Shown here piece by piece: positions 23,932-37,370 of a stretch of DNA of 64,000 nucleotides; position 1 is the stretch's first letter; each line of letters begins with the position of its first letter. The translations under genes and the position numbers were made by a program. The notes under the pieces were generated by a model. It ran no database searches. It was not told the origin of the DNA and worked only from the letters and a program-made list of their open reading frames with translations. This DNA comes from Xylocopa sonorina (taxonomy: Eukaryota; Arthropoda; Insecta; Hymenoptera; Apidae), in contig NW_027490181.1 of assembly GCF_050948175.1 (NCBI RefSeq), positions 930,001-994,000 of the forward strand. Reading direction: 5' to 3'.

Positions 23932-26040
23932 ATGAAACATAGAAATGAGATGCGATATCGCGATTTAAGAAGCAATAGAACTCTATTGCTTAGATACGTA
24001 GACATCTGCAAACGCTATTTCCTAGCAAGGAAGTGTCGCATTTACATTCACTTGAAGTGTATGCGAGGTATACATGACACTTCGCAATTAATATTATATA
24101 CTATCATGAAACATAGAAATGAGATGCGATATCGCGTTTTCAGAAGCATTAGGACTTTAGTGCTACGATACGTAGACACCTGCAAACGCTATTTCCTAGC
24201 AAGGGAGAGTCGCATTTACATTCATTTGAAGTGTATGCGAGGTATACATGACATTTCGCAATGATTATTATATCTCATCATGAAACATAGAAATGATATG
24301 CGACATCGCGTTTTAAGAAGCAGTAGAAGCCTATTGCTATTATACGCAGACATCTGCAAACGCTATTTCCTAGCAAGGAAGTGTCGCATTTACATTCATT
24401 TGAAGTGTATGCGAGGTATATATGACACTTCGCAATGAATATTATATCTTATCATCAAACATAGAAATGTGATGCGATATCACGTTTTAGGTAGCATTAA
24501 AACCCTATTGCTTCGATACGTAGTCACTGGAAACGCTATTTCCTAGCAAGGAAGTGTCGCATTTACATTCATTTGAAGTGTATGCGATGTATAAGTGACA
24601 CTTCGCAATGAATATTATATCTCATTATGAAACATAGAAATGGGATGCGATATCGCGTTTTAAGAAGCATTAGAAGTCTATTGCTACGACACGTAGACAT
24701 CTGCAAACGCGATTTCCCACGAAGGAAGTGTCGCACTTACATTCTTTTGAGGTGCATGCGATGTAGGCATAACACTTCACAATGAATATTATATCTTATC
24801 AAGAAACATAGGAATGAGATGCGATATCGCGGTTTAGGGAACATTAGAACTCTATTGCTTTACATTAATTTGAAGTGTAGTCGAGGAATACATGACACTT
24901 CGCAGTGAATATTGTATCTTACCATGAGACATTGAAATGGGCTGCGATATCGCGTTTTGAGAAGTATTAGAACTCTAATTCTTCGAGTCGTAGACATCCG
25001 CAAATGCTAGTTCCTAGCAAGGAAGTGTCGCATTTACATTCTTTTGAAGTGAATACGAGGTATACATAACACTGCACAATGAATGTTATAGCTTATCATG
25101 AAACATAGAATAGAGGTGCGATATCGCGATTTAAGAAGCATTAGAACTCTATTGCTTCGATACGTAGACTCCTGCAAACTCTATTTCCTAGCAAGGAAGT
25201 GTTGCATTTACATTCTATTGAAGTCAATACGAGGTATACATAACACTGCACAGTGAATATTATATCTTATCATAAAGCATAGAAATGGGATGCGATATCT
25301 CCTTTTAAGAAGCATTAGTAGTCTGGTGCTTCGATACGTAGGCATCTGCAAACGCTACTTCCTAGCCAGGAAGTGTTGCATTTACATTCTTTTGAAGTGA
25401 ACACGAAGTATACATGACACTCCGCAATGAATATTATATCTTATCATAAAACATAGGAATGACATGTGAAATCTCGTTTTAAGAAGCATTAGAACTCTGT
25501 TGCTTCGATACGTAGACATCTGCAAACGCTATTTTCTAGCAAGGAAGTGTCGCATTTACATTCTGTTGACGTGAGTACGATGTATACATAACACTGCAAA
25601 ATGAACATTCTATCTTATCATGAAGCATAGAAATGAGATGCGATATGACGATATAAGAAGCATTAGAACTCTAATGCTTCGATACGTAGACATCTGGAGA
25701 CGCTACTTCCTAGCAAGGATGTGTCGCATTTACATTCATTTGAAGTGTAGACGAGATATACATAACACTGCACAATGAATATTATATCTTATAATGAAAC
25801 GTAGAAGTGAGATGCGATATCGCGATTTAAGAAGCATTAGAACTCTATTGCTTCGATACGTAGACATCTGCAAACGATATATCCTAGCAAGGAATTGTTG
25901 CATTTACATTCTATTGAAGTGAATACGAGGTATACATAACACAACACAATGAATGTTATATCTCATCATGAAACATAGAAATGAGATGCGATATCGCGAT
26001 TTAAAAGGCATTAGAAATCTATTGCTACTATACGTAGACA
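23932..26040 (+). repeat. Multi-monomer satellite duplication, second unit
   Basis: Second unit of the duplication starting at 20278. The offset shifts by 122 bp between its left and right parts because of local insertion or deletion around 24480-25020, including a truncated monomer at 24860. Similarity ends near 26045, where the two units carry different monomers. Confidence 0.8.
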
Positions 26041-29000
26041 TCTGCAAACGCTATTTAATATCAAGGAAGTGTTGCACCTACATTCTTTTGAAGTGAATAC
26101 GAGGTATACATGACACTTCGCAATGAATATTACATCTTATCATGGAACATAGAAATGAGATGCGATATCGCGATTTAAGACGCATTAGAATACCATTGCT
26201 TCGATACGTAGACATCTGCAAACTCTACTTCCTAGCAAGGAAGTGTCGCACTTACTTCATTTTGATGTGAATACGAGGTATACATAACACTCCACAATGA
26301 ATATCATATGTTATCGTGAAACATAGAAATGAGATGCGGCATCGCGTTTTAAGAAGCACTAGAACACTTTTGCTACGATACGTAGACATCTGCGATCGCT
26401 ATTTCCTAGCAAAGAAGTGTCGCATTACATTCTTTTGAAGTGAATACGAGGTAAACATGACACTTCGCAATGAATATTATATTTTATCATGAAACACTGA
26501 AAGGAGTTGCATTATCCCGGTTTCAGAAGCATTAGAAGTCTATTGCTACGATACGTAGATGTCTGCAAATGCTATTTCCTAGCAAGGAAGTGTCGCATTT
26601 ACATTCAATTGTAGTGAATACGAGGAATACGTAACACTGCACAATGAATGTTATATCTTATCATGATACATAGATATGAGATGCGATACCGCGATTTAAA
26701 CAGCATTAGAAATCTATTGCTACGATACGTAGACATCTGCAAACGCTATTTCCCAGCAAGAAAGTGTCGCATTTACATTCTTTTGAAGCGAATACGAGGT
26801 ACACATAATACTGCACAATGAATATTATATCTCATCATGAAACGTAGAAATGAGATGCGATATCGCGACTTAAGCAGCATTAGAACTCTACTGCTTCGAT
26901 ACGTAGATACCTGACAATACTATCTCCTAGGAAGAAAGTGTCGCATTTACATACTTTTGAAGCCAATACGAGGTATACATAACACTGCACAATGAATATT
27001 ATATCTTATCATGAAACATAGAAATGAGTTGCGATATCGCGTTATAAGAAGCTTTAGCACACTATCGCTACGATACATAAACGTCTGCAGACGCTATTTC
27101 CTAGCAAGGAAGTGTCGCATTTACATTCATTTGAAGTGAATACGGGGTATACATAACACTGCACAATGAATATTATATCCTATCATGAGACATAGAAATG
27201 AGATGCGATAACTCGTTTTAAGAAGCATTAGAACGCTATTGCTTCGATACGTAGACAACTGCAGACGCTATTTCATAGCAAGGAAGTGTCCCATTTACAT
27301 TCATTTTAAGTGTATCCGAGGTATACATGACACTTCGCAATGAATATTATGTCTTATCAGGAAACATAGAAATGAGATGTGATCTCGCGTTTTAAGATGG
27401 GTTAGTACTCTATTGCTACGATACGTAGACATCTGCAAACGCTATTTCCTAGCAAGAAAGTGTCGCACTTACATTCTTTTGAAGTGAATCCGAGGTATAC
27501 ATAACACTACTATTGCTTCGATACGTAGACATCTGCAAACACTATTTAATAGCAAAGAAGTGTCTCACTTTCATTCTTTTGAAGCCAATACGAGGTATAC
27601 ATAGCACTGCCCAATGAATATTATACCTTATCACGAAAATAGTAATGAGATGCGACATCGCGTTTTAAAAAGCATTAAAACTCTATTGCTACGATACGTA
27701 GACATCTGTAAACGCTATTTCCTAGCAAGCAAGTTTCGCATTTACATTCATTTGAAGTGAATACGAGGTATACATGACACTTCGCAATGAATATTATATC
27801 TCATCATGACACATAGAAATGAGATGCTATATCGCATTTTAAGAAGCGTTAGAACACTATTGCTACGATCTGTTGACATTTGCAAACTCTATTTCCTAGC
27901 AAGGAAGTGTCGCATTTACATTCTTTTGAAGCGAATGGGAGGTATACATGACACATCGCAATGAATATTATATCATCATGAAACATAGAAGTGAGGTGCG
28001 TTATTGCGTTTTAAGAAGCATTAGAACTCTGTTGCTACGATAAGTAGACATCTGCAAACGCTATTTCCTAGCAAAGAAGTGTCTCATTTTCATTCTTTTG
28101 AAGAGAATACGAGGTTTACATGACACTTCGTAATGAATATTATATCATCATGAAACATAGAAGTGAGGTGCGGTATTGCGTTTTAAGAAGCATTAGAACT
28201 CTATTGCTACGATAAGTAGACATCTGCAAACGCTATTTCCTAGGAAGGAAGTGTCCTATTTACATTCTTTTGAAGTGAATACGAGGTATACGTGACACTT
28301 CGCAATGAATATGATATCTCATCATGACACATAGAAATGGGATGCGATATCGCGTTTTAAGAAGCATTAGAACTCTATTGTTGCGATACGTAGACATCTG
28401 GAAACGCTATTTCTTAGCAAGGATGTGCCGCTATTATAGTCTTTTGAAGTGAATACGAGGTATACATAACACTCCACGACGTATATTGGACCTTATCACG
28501 AAACACAGTAATGAAATGCGATATCGCGATTTAACAAGCATCAGAACTCTATAGCTACGATACGTGGACATCTGCAATCGGTATTTCCTAGCGAGGAAGT
28601 GTCGCCTTTACATTCCTCTGAAGAGAATACGAGGTATACATAACACTCCACAATGAATATTATATCTTACCATGAAACATAGAAATGATATGCGATATGG
28701 CGATTTAAGAAGTACTAGAACTTTATTGCTTCGATACGGAGACATGTGCCAACGCTATTTCATAGCAAGGAAGTGTCGCATTTACATTCTTTTGAAGCGA
28801 ATGCGCGGTATACATAACACTGCTCAATGCATATTATATCTTATAACGAAACATAGAAATGAGATGCGATATCGCGATTTAAGCAGCATCAGAACACTAT
28901 TGCTTCGATACGTAGACATCTGCAAACGCTATTTCCTAGCCAGGAAGTGTAGCATTTACATTCTTTTGCAGTGAATACGAGGTATACATGACACTAGGCA

Positions 29001-32000
29001 ACTAATATTGTATCTTATCCTAAAACAGAAATATATGTGCGATATCTCGTTTTAAGAAACGTTAGAACCCTATTGCTTCGATACGTAGATATCTGCCAAC
29101 GCTATTTCCTAGCAATGAAGTGTCGCCTTTTAATTCGTTTGAAGTGTATGCGTGGTATACAAGACACTTCACCATGAATATTATATCTTATCATGAAACA
29201 TAGAAATGAGATGCGATATCGCGTTTTGAGATGATTTATTACTCTAATGCTACGATACGTAGACAGCTGCAAACGCTATTTCCTAGCAAGATAGTGTCGC
29301 ATTTACATTCATTTGAAGTGTATGCCAGGTATACATGACACTTCGCAATGAATATTACATCTTATCATGAAACATAGAAATGAGATGCGATATCGCGTTT
29401 TGAGATGATTTAGGACTCTAATGCTACGATACGTAGACAGCTGCAGACGCTATTTCCTAGCAAGAAAGTGTCGCATTTACATTCATTTGAAGTGTATGCC
29501 AGGTATACATGACACTTCGCAATGAATATTATATCTTATCATGAAACATAGAAATGAGATGCGATATGGCGATTTAAGAAGCATTAGAACTCTATTGCTT
29601 CGATACGTAGACATCTGCAAACGCTACTTCCTAGCAAGGAAGTGTCGCATTTACATTCTTTTGATGTGAATACGGGGTATACATGACACTGCACAGTGAA
29701 TATTATATCTTATCATGAAACATAGGAATGAGATGCGATATGACGATTTAAGAAGCATTAGAACTCTATTGCTTCGATACGTAGAAATCTGCAAACGCTA
29801 TTGCAAGCAAGGAAGTGTCGCATTTACATTCTCTTGAAGTGAATCCGAAGTATACATGACACTCCGCAATGAATATTATATCTTATCATAAAACATAGAA
29901 GTGTGATGCGATATCTCGTTTTAAGAGGCATTAGAACTCTATTGCTACCATACGTAGACATCTGCAGACGCTATTTCCTAGCAAGGAAATGTCGTATTTA
30001 CATTCTTAGCAAGTGTAGACGAGGAAAACATAACACTCCACAATGAATATTGTATTTAATCGTGAAACATAGAAATGAGGATCGATTCGCGTTTTAAGAA
30101 GCATTAGAACTCTATTGCTACGATACATAGACATGTTCAGACGCTATTTCCTAGCGAGGAAGTATCGCATTTACATTCTTTTGAAGTGAATACGAGGTAT
30201 ACGTAACACTCCACAATGAGTATTATATCGTATCACGAAACATAGAAATGAGGAGCGATTTCGCGATTTGAGATGCATTAGAAATCTATTGCTTCGATAC
30301 GTAGACATCTGCAGACGCTATTTCCTAGCAAGGAAGTGTCGCATTTACATTCCTTTGAAGTGTAGACGAGATATACATAGCACTGCACAATGAATACTAT
30401 ATCTTATCATGTAACGTAGAATTGAGGTGCGATGTCGCGATTTAAGAAGCATTGGAATACTATTGCTTCGATACGTAGACATCAGCAAACGCTATTTCCC
30501 AGCAAGGAAGAGTGGCATTTACATTATTTTGAAGTGAATACGAGGTATACATGACACATCGCAATGAATATTATATCTTATCATGAAACATAGAAATGAG
30601 ATGCGGTATATCGTTTTAAGAAGCATTATATCTTTATTGCTTCTATATATAGACATCTGCAAACGCTATTTCCTGGCAAGGAAGAGTCGCTTTTACATTC
30701 ATTTGAAGTGTAGACGAGGAATACATATCACTTCGCAATGAATATTATCTGCTATCATGAATCATAGAAGTGGGATGCAATATTACGTTCTAAGAAGCTT
30801 TAGAACTCTATATCTACGATACGTAGATAACTGCAAACGCTATTTAATATCAGTGGAAGTGTCGCATTTACATTCTTTTGAAGCGAATACGAGGTATACA
30901 TAACACTGCACAATGAATATTATTTCTTATCATGAAACATGGAAATGAGATGCGATATCGCGATTTAAGCAGCATTAGAACTCTATTGCTTCGATACGTT
31001 GACATCTGCGGACGCTATTTCCTGGCAAGGAAGTGTCGCATTTACATTGTTTTGAAGTGAATACGAGGTATACATGACACTTCGCAATGAATATTGTATC
31101 TTATCATGAAACATACAAATGAGATGCGATATCGCGTTTTATGAAGAAATAGAACCCTATTGCTACGATACATAGACATCTGCAAACGCTATTGCCTAGC
31201 AAGGAAGTGACGCATTATCATTCTTTTGAAGCGAATAAGAGGTATACATAACACTGCACAATGAATATTATATCTTTTCATGAAACATAGAAATGAGATG
31301 CGATATCGCAATTTAAGAAGCAGTAGATCTCTATTGCTTCGATACGTAGACATCTGCCAACGCTATTTGCTAGCAAGGAAGTGTCGCATTTACATTCTTT
31401 TGAAGTGTATGCGAGGTATACAAGACACTTCGCAATGAATATTATACCTTATCATGAAACATAGAAATGAGGTGCGACATCTTGTTTTAAGAAGCATTAG
31501 AACTCTGCTGCTTCGATACGTAGACATCTGGAAACGTTATTTCCTAGAAAGGAAGTGTCGCATTTTCATTCTTTTGAAGTGAATACAAGGTATACATGAC
31601 ACATGGCAATGAATATTATATCTTATCACGAAACATAGAAATGAGATGCGATATCGCGCTTTAAGAAGCGTTAGAAATCTATTGCTACGATACGCAGACA
31701 TCTGCAAACGCTATTTCCTAGCAAGGAAGTGTCGCTATTACATTCTTAGGAAGTGTAGACGAGGTATACATAACACTCCACAATGAATATTATATCTTAT
31801 CATGAAACACAGAAATGAGATGCGATATCACGATCTAAGAAGCATTAGAACCCTATTGCTGTAATATGTAGACATCTGCAAACGCTACTTCTTAGCAAGG
31901 AAGTGTCGCATTTACATTCTTTTGATGTGAATACGAGGTATAAACAACACTCCACAATTAATATTATATCCTATCATGAAACATGGAAATGAGATGCGAT

Positions 32001-32754
32001 ATCTCGATTTAAAAGGCATTAGAACACTATTGCTACTATACGTAGACATCCGCAAACGCTATTTAAGAGCAAGGAAGTGTCGGATTTACATTCTCTTGAA
32101 GTGAGTACGAGGTATACATGACACTTCGCAATGTATATTATATCTTCTCATGAAACATAGTAATGAGTTGCGATATCTTGTTTTAAGAAGCATTAGAACA
32201 CTATTATTTCGATACGTAGACATCAGGAAACGCTGGTTCCTAGCAAGGAAGTGAGGCATTTTCATTCGTTTGATGTGAATACGAGGTATACATGACACTT
32301 CGCAATGAATATTATATCTTATCACGAGACATAGAAATGAGATGCGATATCGCGATTTAAAAAGCAAGAGAACTCTATTGCTACGGTACGTAGATATCTG
32401 CAGACGCTGTTTCTTAGCAAGGAAGAGTCGCATTTACATTCTTTTGAAATGAATACGAGGAATACGCAACATTCCACAATGAATACTATACCTTATCACT
32501 AAACATAGAAATGAAATGCGATATCGCGATTTAAGAAGCATTAGAACTCTATTGCTACGATACGTAGACATCAGAAAACGCTTTTTCCCAGTACGGAAGT
32601 GTCGCATTTACATTCATTTGATATGTATCCGAGGTACTCATGACAATTCGCAATGAATATTATATCTCATCATGAGACATAGAAATGAGATGCGATATCG
32701 CGTTTTGAGAAGCATTCGAACTCTACTGTTTCGATACGTAGATATCTGCAAACG

Positions 32755-32758
32755 CTAC
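32755..32758. repeat. Target-site duplication, left, solo LTR
   Basis: CTAC before TGTGACG, repeated at 34299-34302 after GACGTGACA. Same monomer position as copies 1 and 3. Confidence 0.9.
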
Positions 32759-34298
32759 TGTGACGTCAGACGTGCCGCCTGCCACCCTCTCAACGCACCA
32801 CAGCAACCACCCTCACGCGCCTGCACCACCTGCAACACCCAGGCGCAACTCGCCGTCTCTCTCACTCCAGGGGACATACCCTCCGTCTCACTCGCTCCCG
32901 CAGAGGTGCTCGCCGTCTCTCTCACTCCAAGGGACCTACCCTCCGTCTCACTCGCACCCGCAGAGGTGTTCGCCTTCTCCCTCGCTCCTAGTGCAACACA
33001 TTCTGTCTCACTCGCACCGAGGACATCTTGCGTCATCTCGCTCGCACCAAGGACCATGTGCGCTGTCTCGCTCCCACTCAAGGTGCCATCCACCGTCTCA
33101 CTCTTACCTGCAGGGAAACTCGCCCTCTCGCTCACTCCAGGGACGTACCAGGTGAATCAACCTCTACGAGATCCGACGACGGGAACCCTCACCGTACAAA
33201 GGACTCTACGATTTCACCATCCCAGATCTGCCATGCCCAAAATACTATTTCTAAGATTATTAATTAACATTATATATATACTCCTACATTCTAAGCTCTG
33301 TATTCCTAGCTCATAGAATTTACACGACACTACTTTATAACGACACAAACAACACACATTTTACATTTAAGGCGTAATTTCTAATTTCATACTTGTATCT
33401 CTATAATCATAAGAGCGCTAATTAAATAAGCCGCGACGCGCGAGATCGCGACCGCCTCAGCGGCACGCGCCGCTAACCCCACCACGCAACGCCGAGACCC
33501 CACTCGGGCGTCCACATACTCCCACCTACGTTCGCACGCGACCGAAGCGCTCCGAGAGTCGAGGAGGTCGCAGACGCATCTTGGGAGACACAGTCAGTCA
33601 GAACCGTCAGTACGGTACAGTTCTATCTCGCCTTCGGGCACTTCCAATACCAAGTCTCTTCCAAGTCGCGCCTTAGGGCCGTCGCGCAGCCTCGATCAGG
33701 TTCCTAGTTCTAAAGTCTTTGTTCTAATTCCTAATTCATAGTTAACCTAGTCTTAATACTTAGAAATAATTGTTCTTGTACTCTTTGATTTAGAATATAC
33801 TTTATTATTTTTCTACCACATCAAGTTCTAGTTCATTCCAACTCCATTTCTAAATTCAATTATATTTTAATACAAATTCTTCCAAGTTCGCAACAACTTG
33901 AGTGTTTATAAACGAACTCTTCGCGCCGGGAGGAAGAATTTAATCCATTATCTCGTGCGGAATACATTGGTGAAACGCCAGAATTCTTCGTTCATCGACG
34001 GACGGCGACATTCATCGCAGCTCCACCGTCACAACGCCGATTTCAGCCAGCCGAACGCCGACTCCTCCCCCGAGAACGACCCTCGACGATCGCCACATCT
34101 GAAAGCAGAAGAGGGAAATCAGCGAAAGGTAAGTAAAATCCTTCCTTACACGCGTTCGCGATTGTTTACGGTGCCCGCGTCTTGCCAGAATCGACGAACC
34201 CGGTCACACGCGTTTTATAACGGACCGAATTCTCGACAAACATGCTTGTGTCATTCAGCCTCCTGGGATACGAATAATTTGTTCGCCAGGACGTGACA
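32759..34298 (+). mobile_element. Solo LTR (copy 2)
   Basis: A 1540-bp LTR with TG...CA ends, flanked by CTAC on both sides and by satellite, with no internal sequence. This is the expected product of recombination between the two LTRs of one element. Relative to copies 1 and 3 it holds about 207 extra bp (about 33171-33377), an AT-rich stretch between the minisatellite and the TTCTAATTTC segment; so the longer form is either the older LTR or a variant. Minisatellite, CRE-like site, initiator cluster and splice-donor motif are all present. Confidence 0.92.
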
Positions 34299-34302
34299 CT
34301 AC
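34299..34302. repeat. Target-site duplication, right, solo LTR
   Basis: CTAC followed by TTCCTAGCACGGAAG, the same variant flank as copy 1. Confidence 0.9.
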
Positions 34303-35454
34303 TTCCTAGCACGGAAGTGTCGCATTTACATACATTTGATGCGTATGCGAGGTATACATGCCACTTCGCAATGAATATTATATCTTACCATGAATCATAG
34401 AAATGAGATGTGATATCCCGTTCTAAGAAGCATTAGAACACTACTGCTTCAAAACGTAGTGATCTGCAAACGCTATTTCCATGGATGGAAGCGACCCATT
34501 TACATTCATTTGAAGTGTATGCGAGGTATAAGTGACACATCGCAGTGATTATTTTATCTTACCATGAAACATATAAATGAAATGCGATATCGCGTTTTTC
34601 GAAACATTAGAACCCTATTGCTACGATATGTAGGCATCTGCAAACGCTATTTCCTAGCAAGGAACTGTCGCACTTACATTCATTTGAAGTGTAACTAAGG
34701 TATAAGTAACTCTTCGCAGTGAATATTATATCTTATCATGAAACATAGAAATAGGATGCAACATCTCGTTTTAAGAAGCAATAGAAACCTATTGTTTCCA
34801 TACGTAGACATCTGCAAACGCTATTTCCTAGCAATGAGGTGTCGCATTTACATTCATTTGAAGTTTATGCGAGGTATACATGACACTTCGCTATGAATAT
34901 TATATCTTATAATGCAAGGTAGCAATGAGATGCGATATCGCGTTTTAAGAGGCATTAGAACTCTATTGCTTCGATACGTAGACATCTGGAAACGTATTTT
35001 CCTAGAAAGGAAGTGTCGCAATTACATTAAATTGAAGTGTAGACGAGGAACACATAACACTTCGCAATGAATATTATATCTTATCATAAGACATAGAAAT
35101 GTGATGCGATATCATGTTTTAAGATGTACTAGAACTCTATTGCTTCGATACGTAGACATCTGCCATCGCAATTTCCTAGCAAGGAAGTGTCGCATTTACA
35201 TTCATTTAAAGTGTATGCGAGGTATACATAACACTTCGCAATGAATATTATATGCTGTCATGAAACGTAGAAATGAGATGCGATGTCTCGTTTTAAGAAG
35301 CATTAGAACTCTATTGCTTCGATACGTAGACGTCTGCAAACGCTATTTCCTAGCAAGGAAGTGTCGCATTTACATTCATTTGAAGTGTATGCGAGGTATA
35401 CGTGACACTTCGCAATAAATATTATATCTTATCATGAAACATAGAAATGAGATT

Positions 35455-37370
35455 CGATATCGCGTTTTGAGAAGCATTAGAACTCTATTGCTACTATACG
35501 TAGTCATCTGCAAACGCTATTTCCTAGCAAGGAAGTGTCGCATTTACATTCATTTGAAGTGTATGCGAGGTATACGTGACACTTCGCAATAAATATTATA
35601 TCTTATCATGAAACATAGAAATGAGATGCGATATCGCGTTTTGGGATGTAATAGAAAACTAATGCTACGATACGCAGAAATCTGCAAACGCTATTTCCTA
35701 GCAAGAAAGTGTCGCACTTACATTCTTTTGAGGTGAATACGAGGTACAAATAACACTCCACAATGAATATTATATCTTATCGTGAAACATAGAAATCTGA
35801 TGTGATATCGCGTTTTCAGAAGCACTAGAACTCTTTTGCTTCGACACGTAGACATCTGCAAACGCTATTTCGTAGCAAGGAAGTGTAGCATTTACACTCA
35901 TTTGAAATGTATGCGAGGTATATGTGACACTTCGCAATGAATATTATATCTTATCATGAAACATAGAAATGAGATGCGATATCGCGATTTAAAAAGCATT
36001 AGAAATCTATTGCTACGTTACGTAGACATCTGCAAACGCTATTTAATCGCAAGGAAGTGTCGCATTTACATTATTTTAAAGTGAGTACGAGGTATACATA
36101 ACACTCCACAATGAATATTATACCTTATCACGAAACATAGAAATGAAATGCGATATCGCGATTTAAAAAGCATTAGAAATCTGTTGCTACGTTACGTAGA
36201 CATCTGCAAACGCTATTAAATCGCAAGGAACTGTCGCATTTACATTCTTCTAAAGTGAGTACGAGGTATACATGACAATTGGCAGTGAATATTATATCTC
36301 ATCAGGAAACATAGGAATGAGATGCGATATCGCATTATAAAAGGCATTAGAACTCCATTGCTACGATACGTAAACATCTGCAAACGATATTTCCTAGCAA
36401 TGAAGTGTCGCATTTACATCCTTTTGAAGTGAATACGAGGTATTCATGACACTTCGCAGAGAATATTATATCTTATCGTGAAACATAGAAATGAGATGCG
36501 ACATTTCGTTTATAAAGCATTAGATCCCTATTGCTGCGATACGTAGACATCTGCTAACGCTATTTCCTAGCAAGAAAGTGTCGCATTTACATTCTTTTCA
36601 ATTGAATTCGAGGTATACATGACACTTCGCAGTGAATATTATATCTTATCGTGAAAAATAGAAATGCGATGCGATATCGCGTTTTAAGATGCATTAGAAC
36701 TATATTGCTTCGATACGTAGACATCTGCAAACGCTATATCCAAGCAAGGAAGTGTCGCATTTACATTCATTTGAAGTGTATGCGAGGTATAAATGATACT
36801 TCGCAATGAATATTATATCTTATCATGAAACATAGAAATGAGATGCGATATCGCGATTTAAGAAGAATTAGAACTGTATTGCTTCGATACGGAGACTTGT
36901 GCAGACGCTATTTCGTAGCAAGGAAGCCTCGCACTTACATGCTTTTGAAGTGTATACGAGGTATAAGTAACACTTCGCAATGAATATTATATCTTATCAC
37001 CAAACATAGAGATGAGATGCGATATCGTGTTTTAAGTAGCATTAGATCTCTATTGCTTCGATACGTAGATATCTGGAAACGCTATTTCCTAGCAAGGATG
37101 TGCCGCATTTACAATCATTAGAAGTGTATGCGAGGTATACAAGACACTTCGCAATGAAGATTATATCTTATCATGATACATAGAAATGTGATGCGATATC
37201 ATGTTTTAAGATACACTAGATCTCTGTTGCTTCGATACTTAGACATCTGCAACACGCTATTTCGCAGCAGGGAAGAGTCGCATTTACATTCATTTGAAAT
37301 GTATGCGAGGTATACATGACACTTCGCAATGAATATTATATCTTATCATGAAGCATGGATATGAGATGCG
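35455..37370 (+). repeat. Satellite block duplicated about 10.5 kb downstream
   Basis: Variants shared in order with 46110-47870 include TGCTACGTTACGTAGAC with TTTAATCGCAAGG, the shortened CGTTTATAAAGCATTAG unit and the GGAGACTTGTGCAGACG unit. Part of it (35455-35820) also matches 6571-6955 in block I. Confidence 0.75.

Larger units (their letters stand above)
18104..32754 (+). repeat. 174-bp satellite array, block II
   Basis: About 84 monomers in the same orientation as block I. It holds an internal long duplication: 20278-20820 recurs from 23932 at an offset of 3654 bp (21 x 174), and 21245-22260 recurs from 25021 at an offset of 3776 bp. The change of offset coincides with a deleted monomer at about 24860. 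A second partial monomer is at about 27508. Some units lose the TGA of CAATGA, which joins two 58-codon frames into 110-codon open stretches; I do not regard these as genes. No other sequence is embedded. Confidence 0.95.

Noticed and set aside
20278..24264. Open frames of about 110 codons in the satellite (20278-20610, 23932-24264, also 28672, 42875, 43566)
   Set aside because: Each is two monomers joined by loss of the TGA in CAATGA. Sequence follows the satellite consensus, and neighbours have stops at random places.
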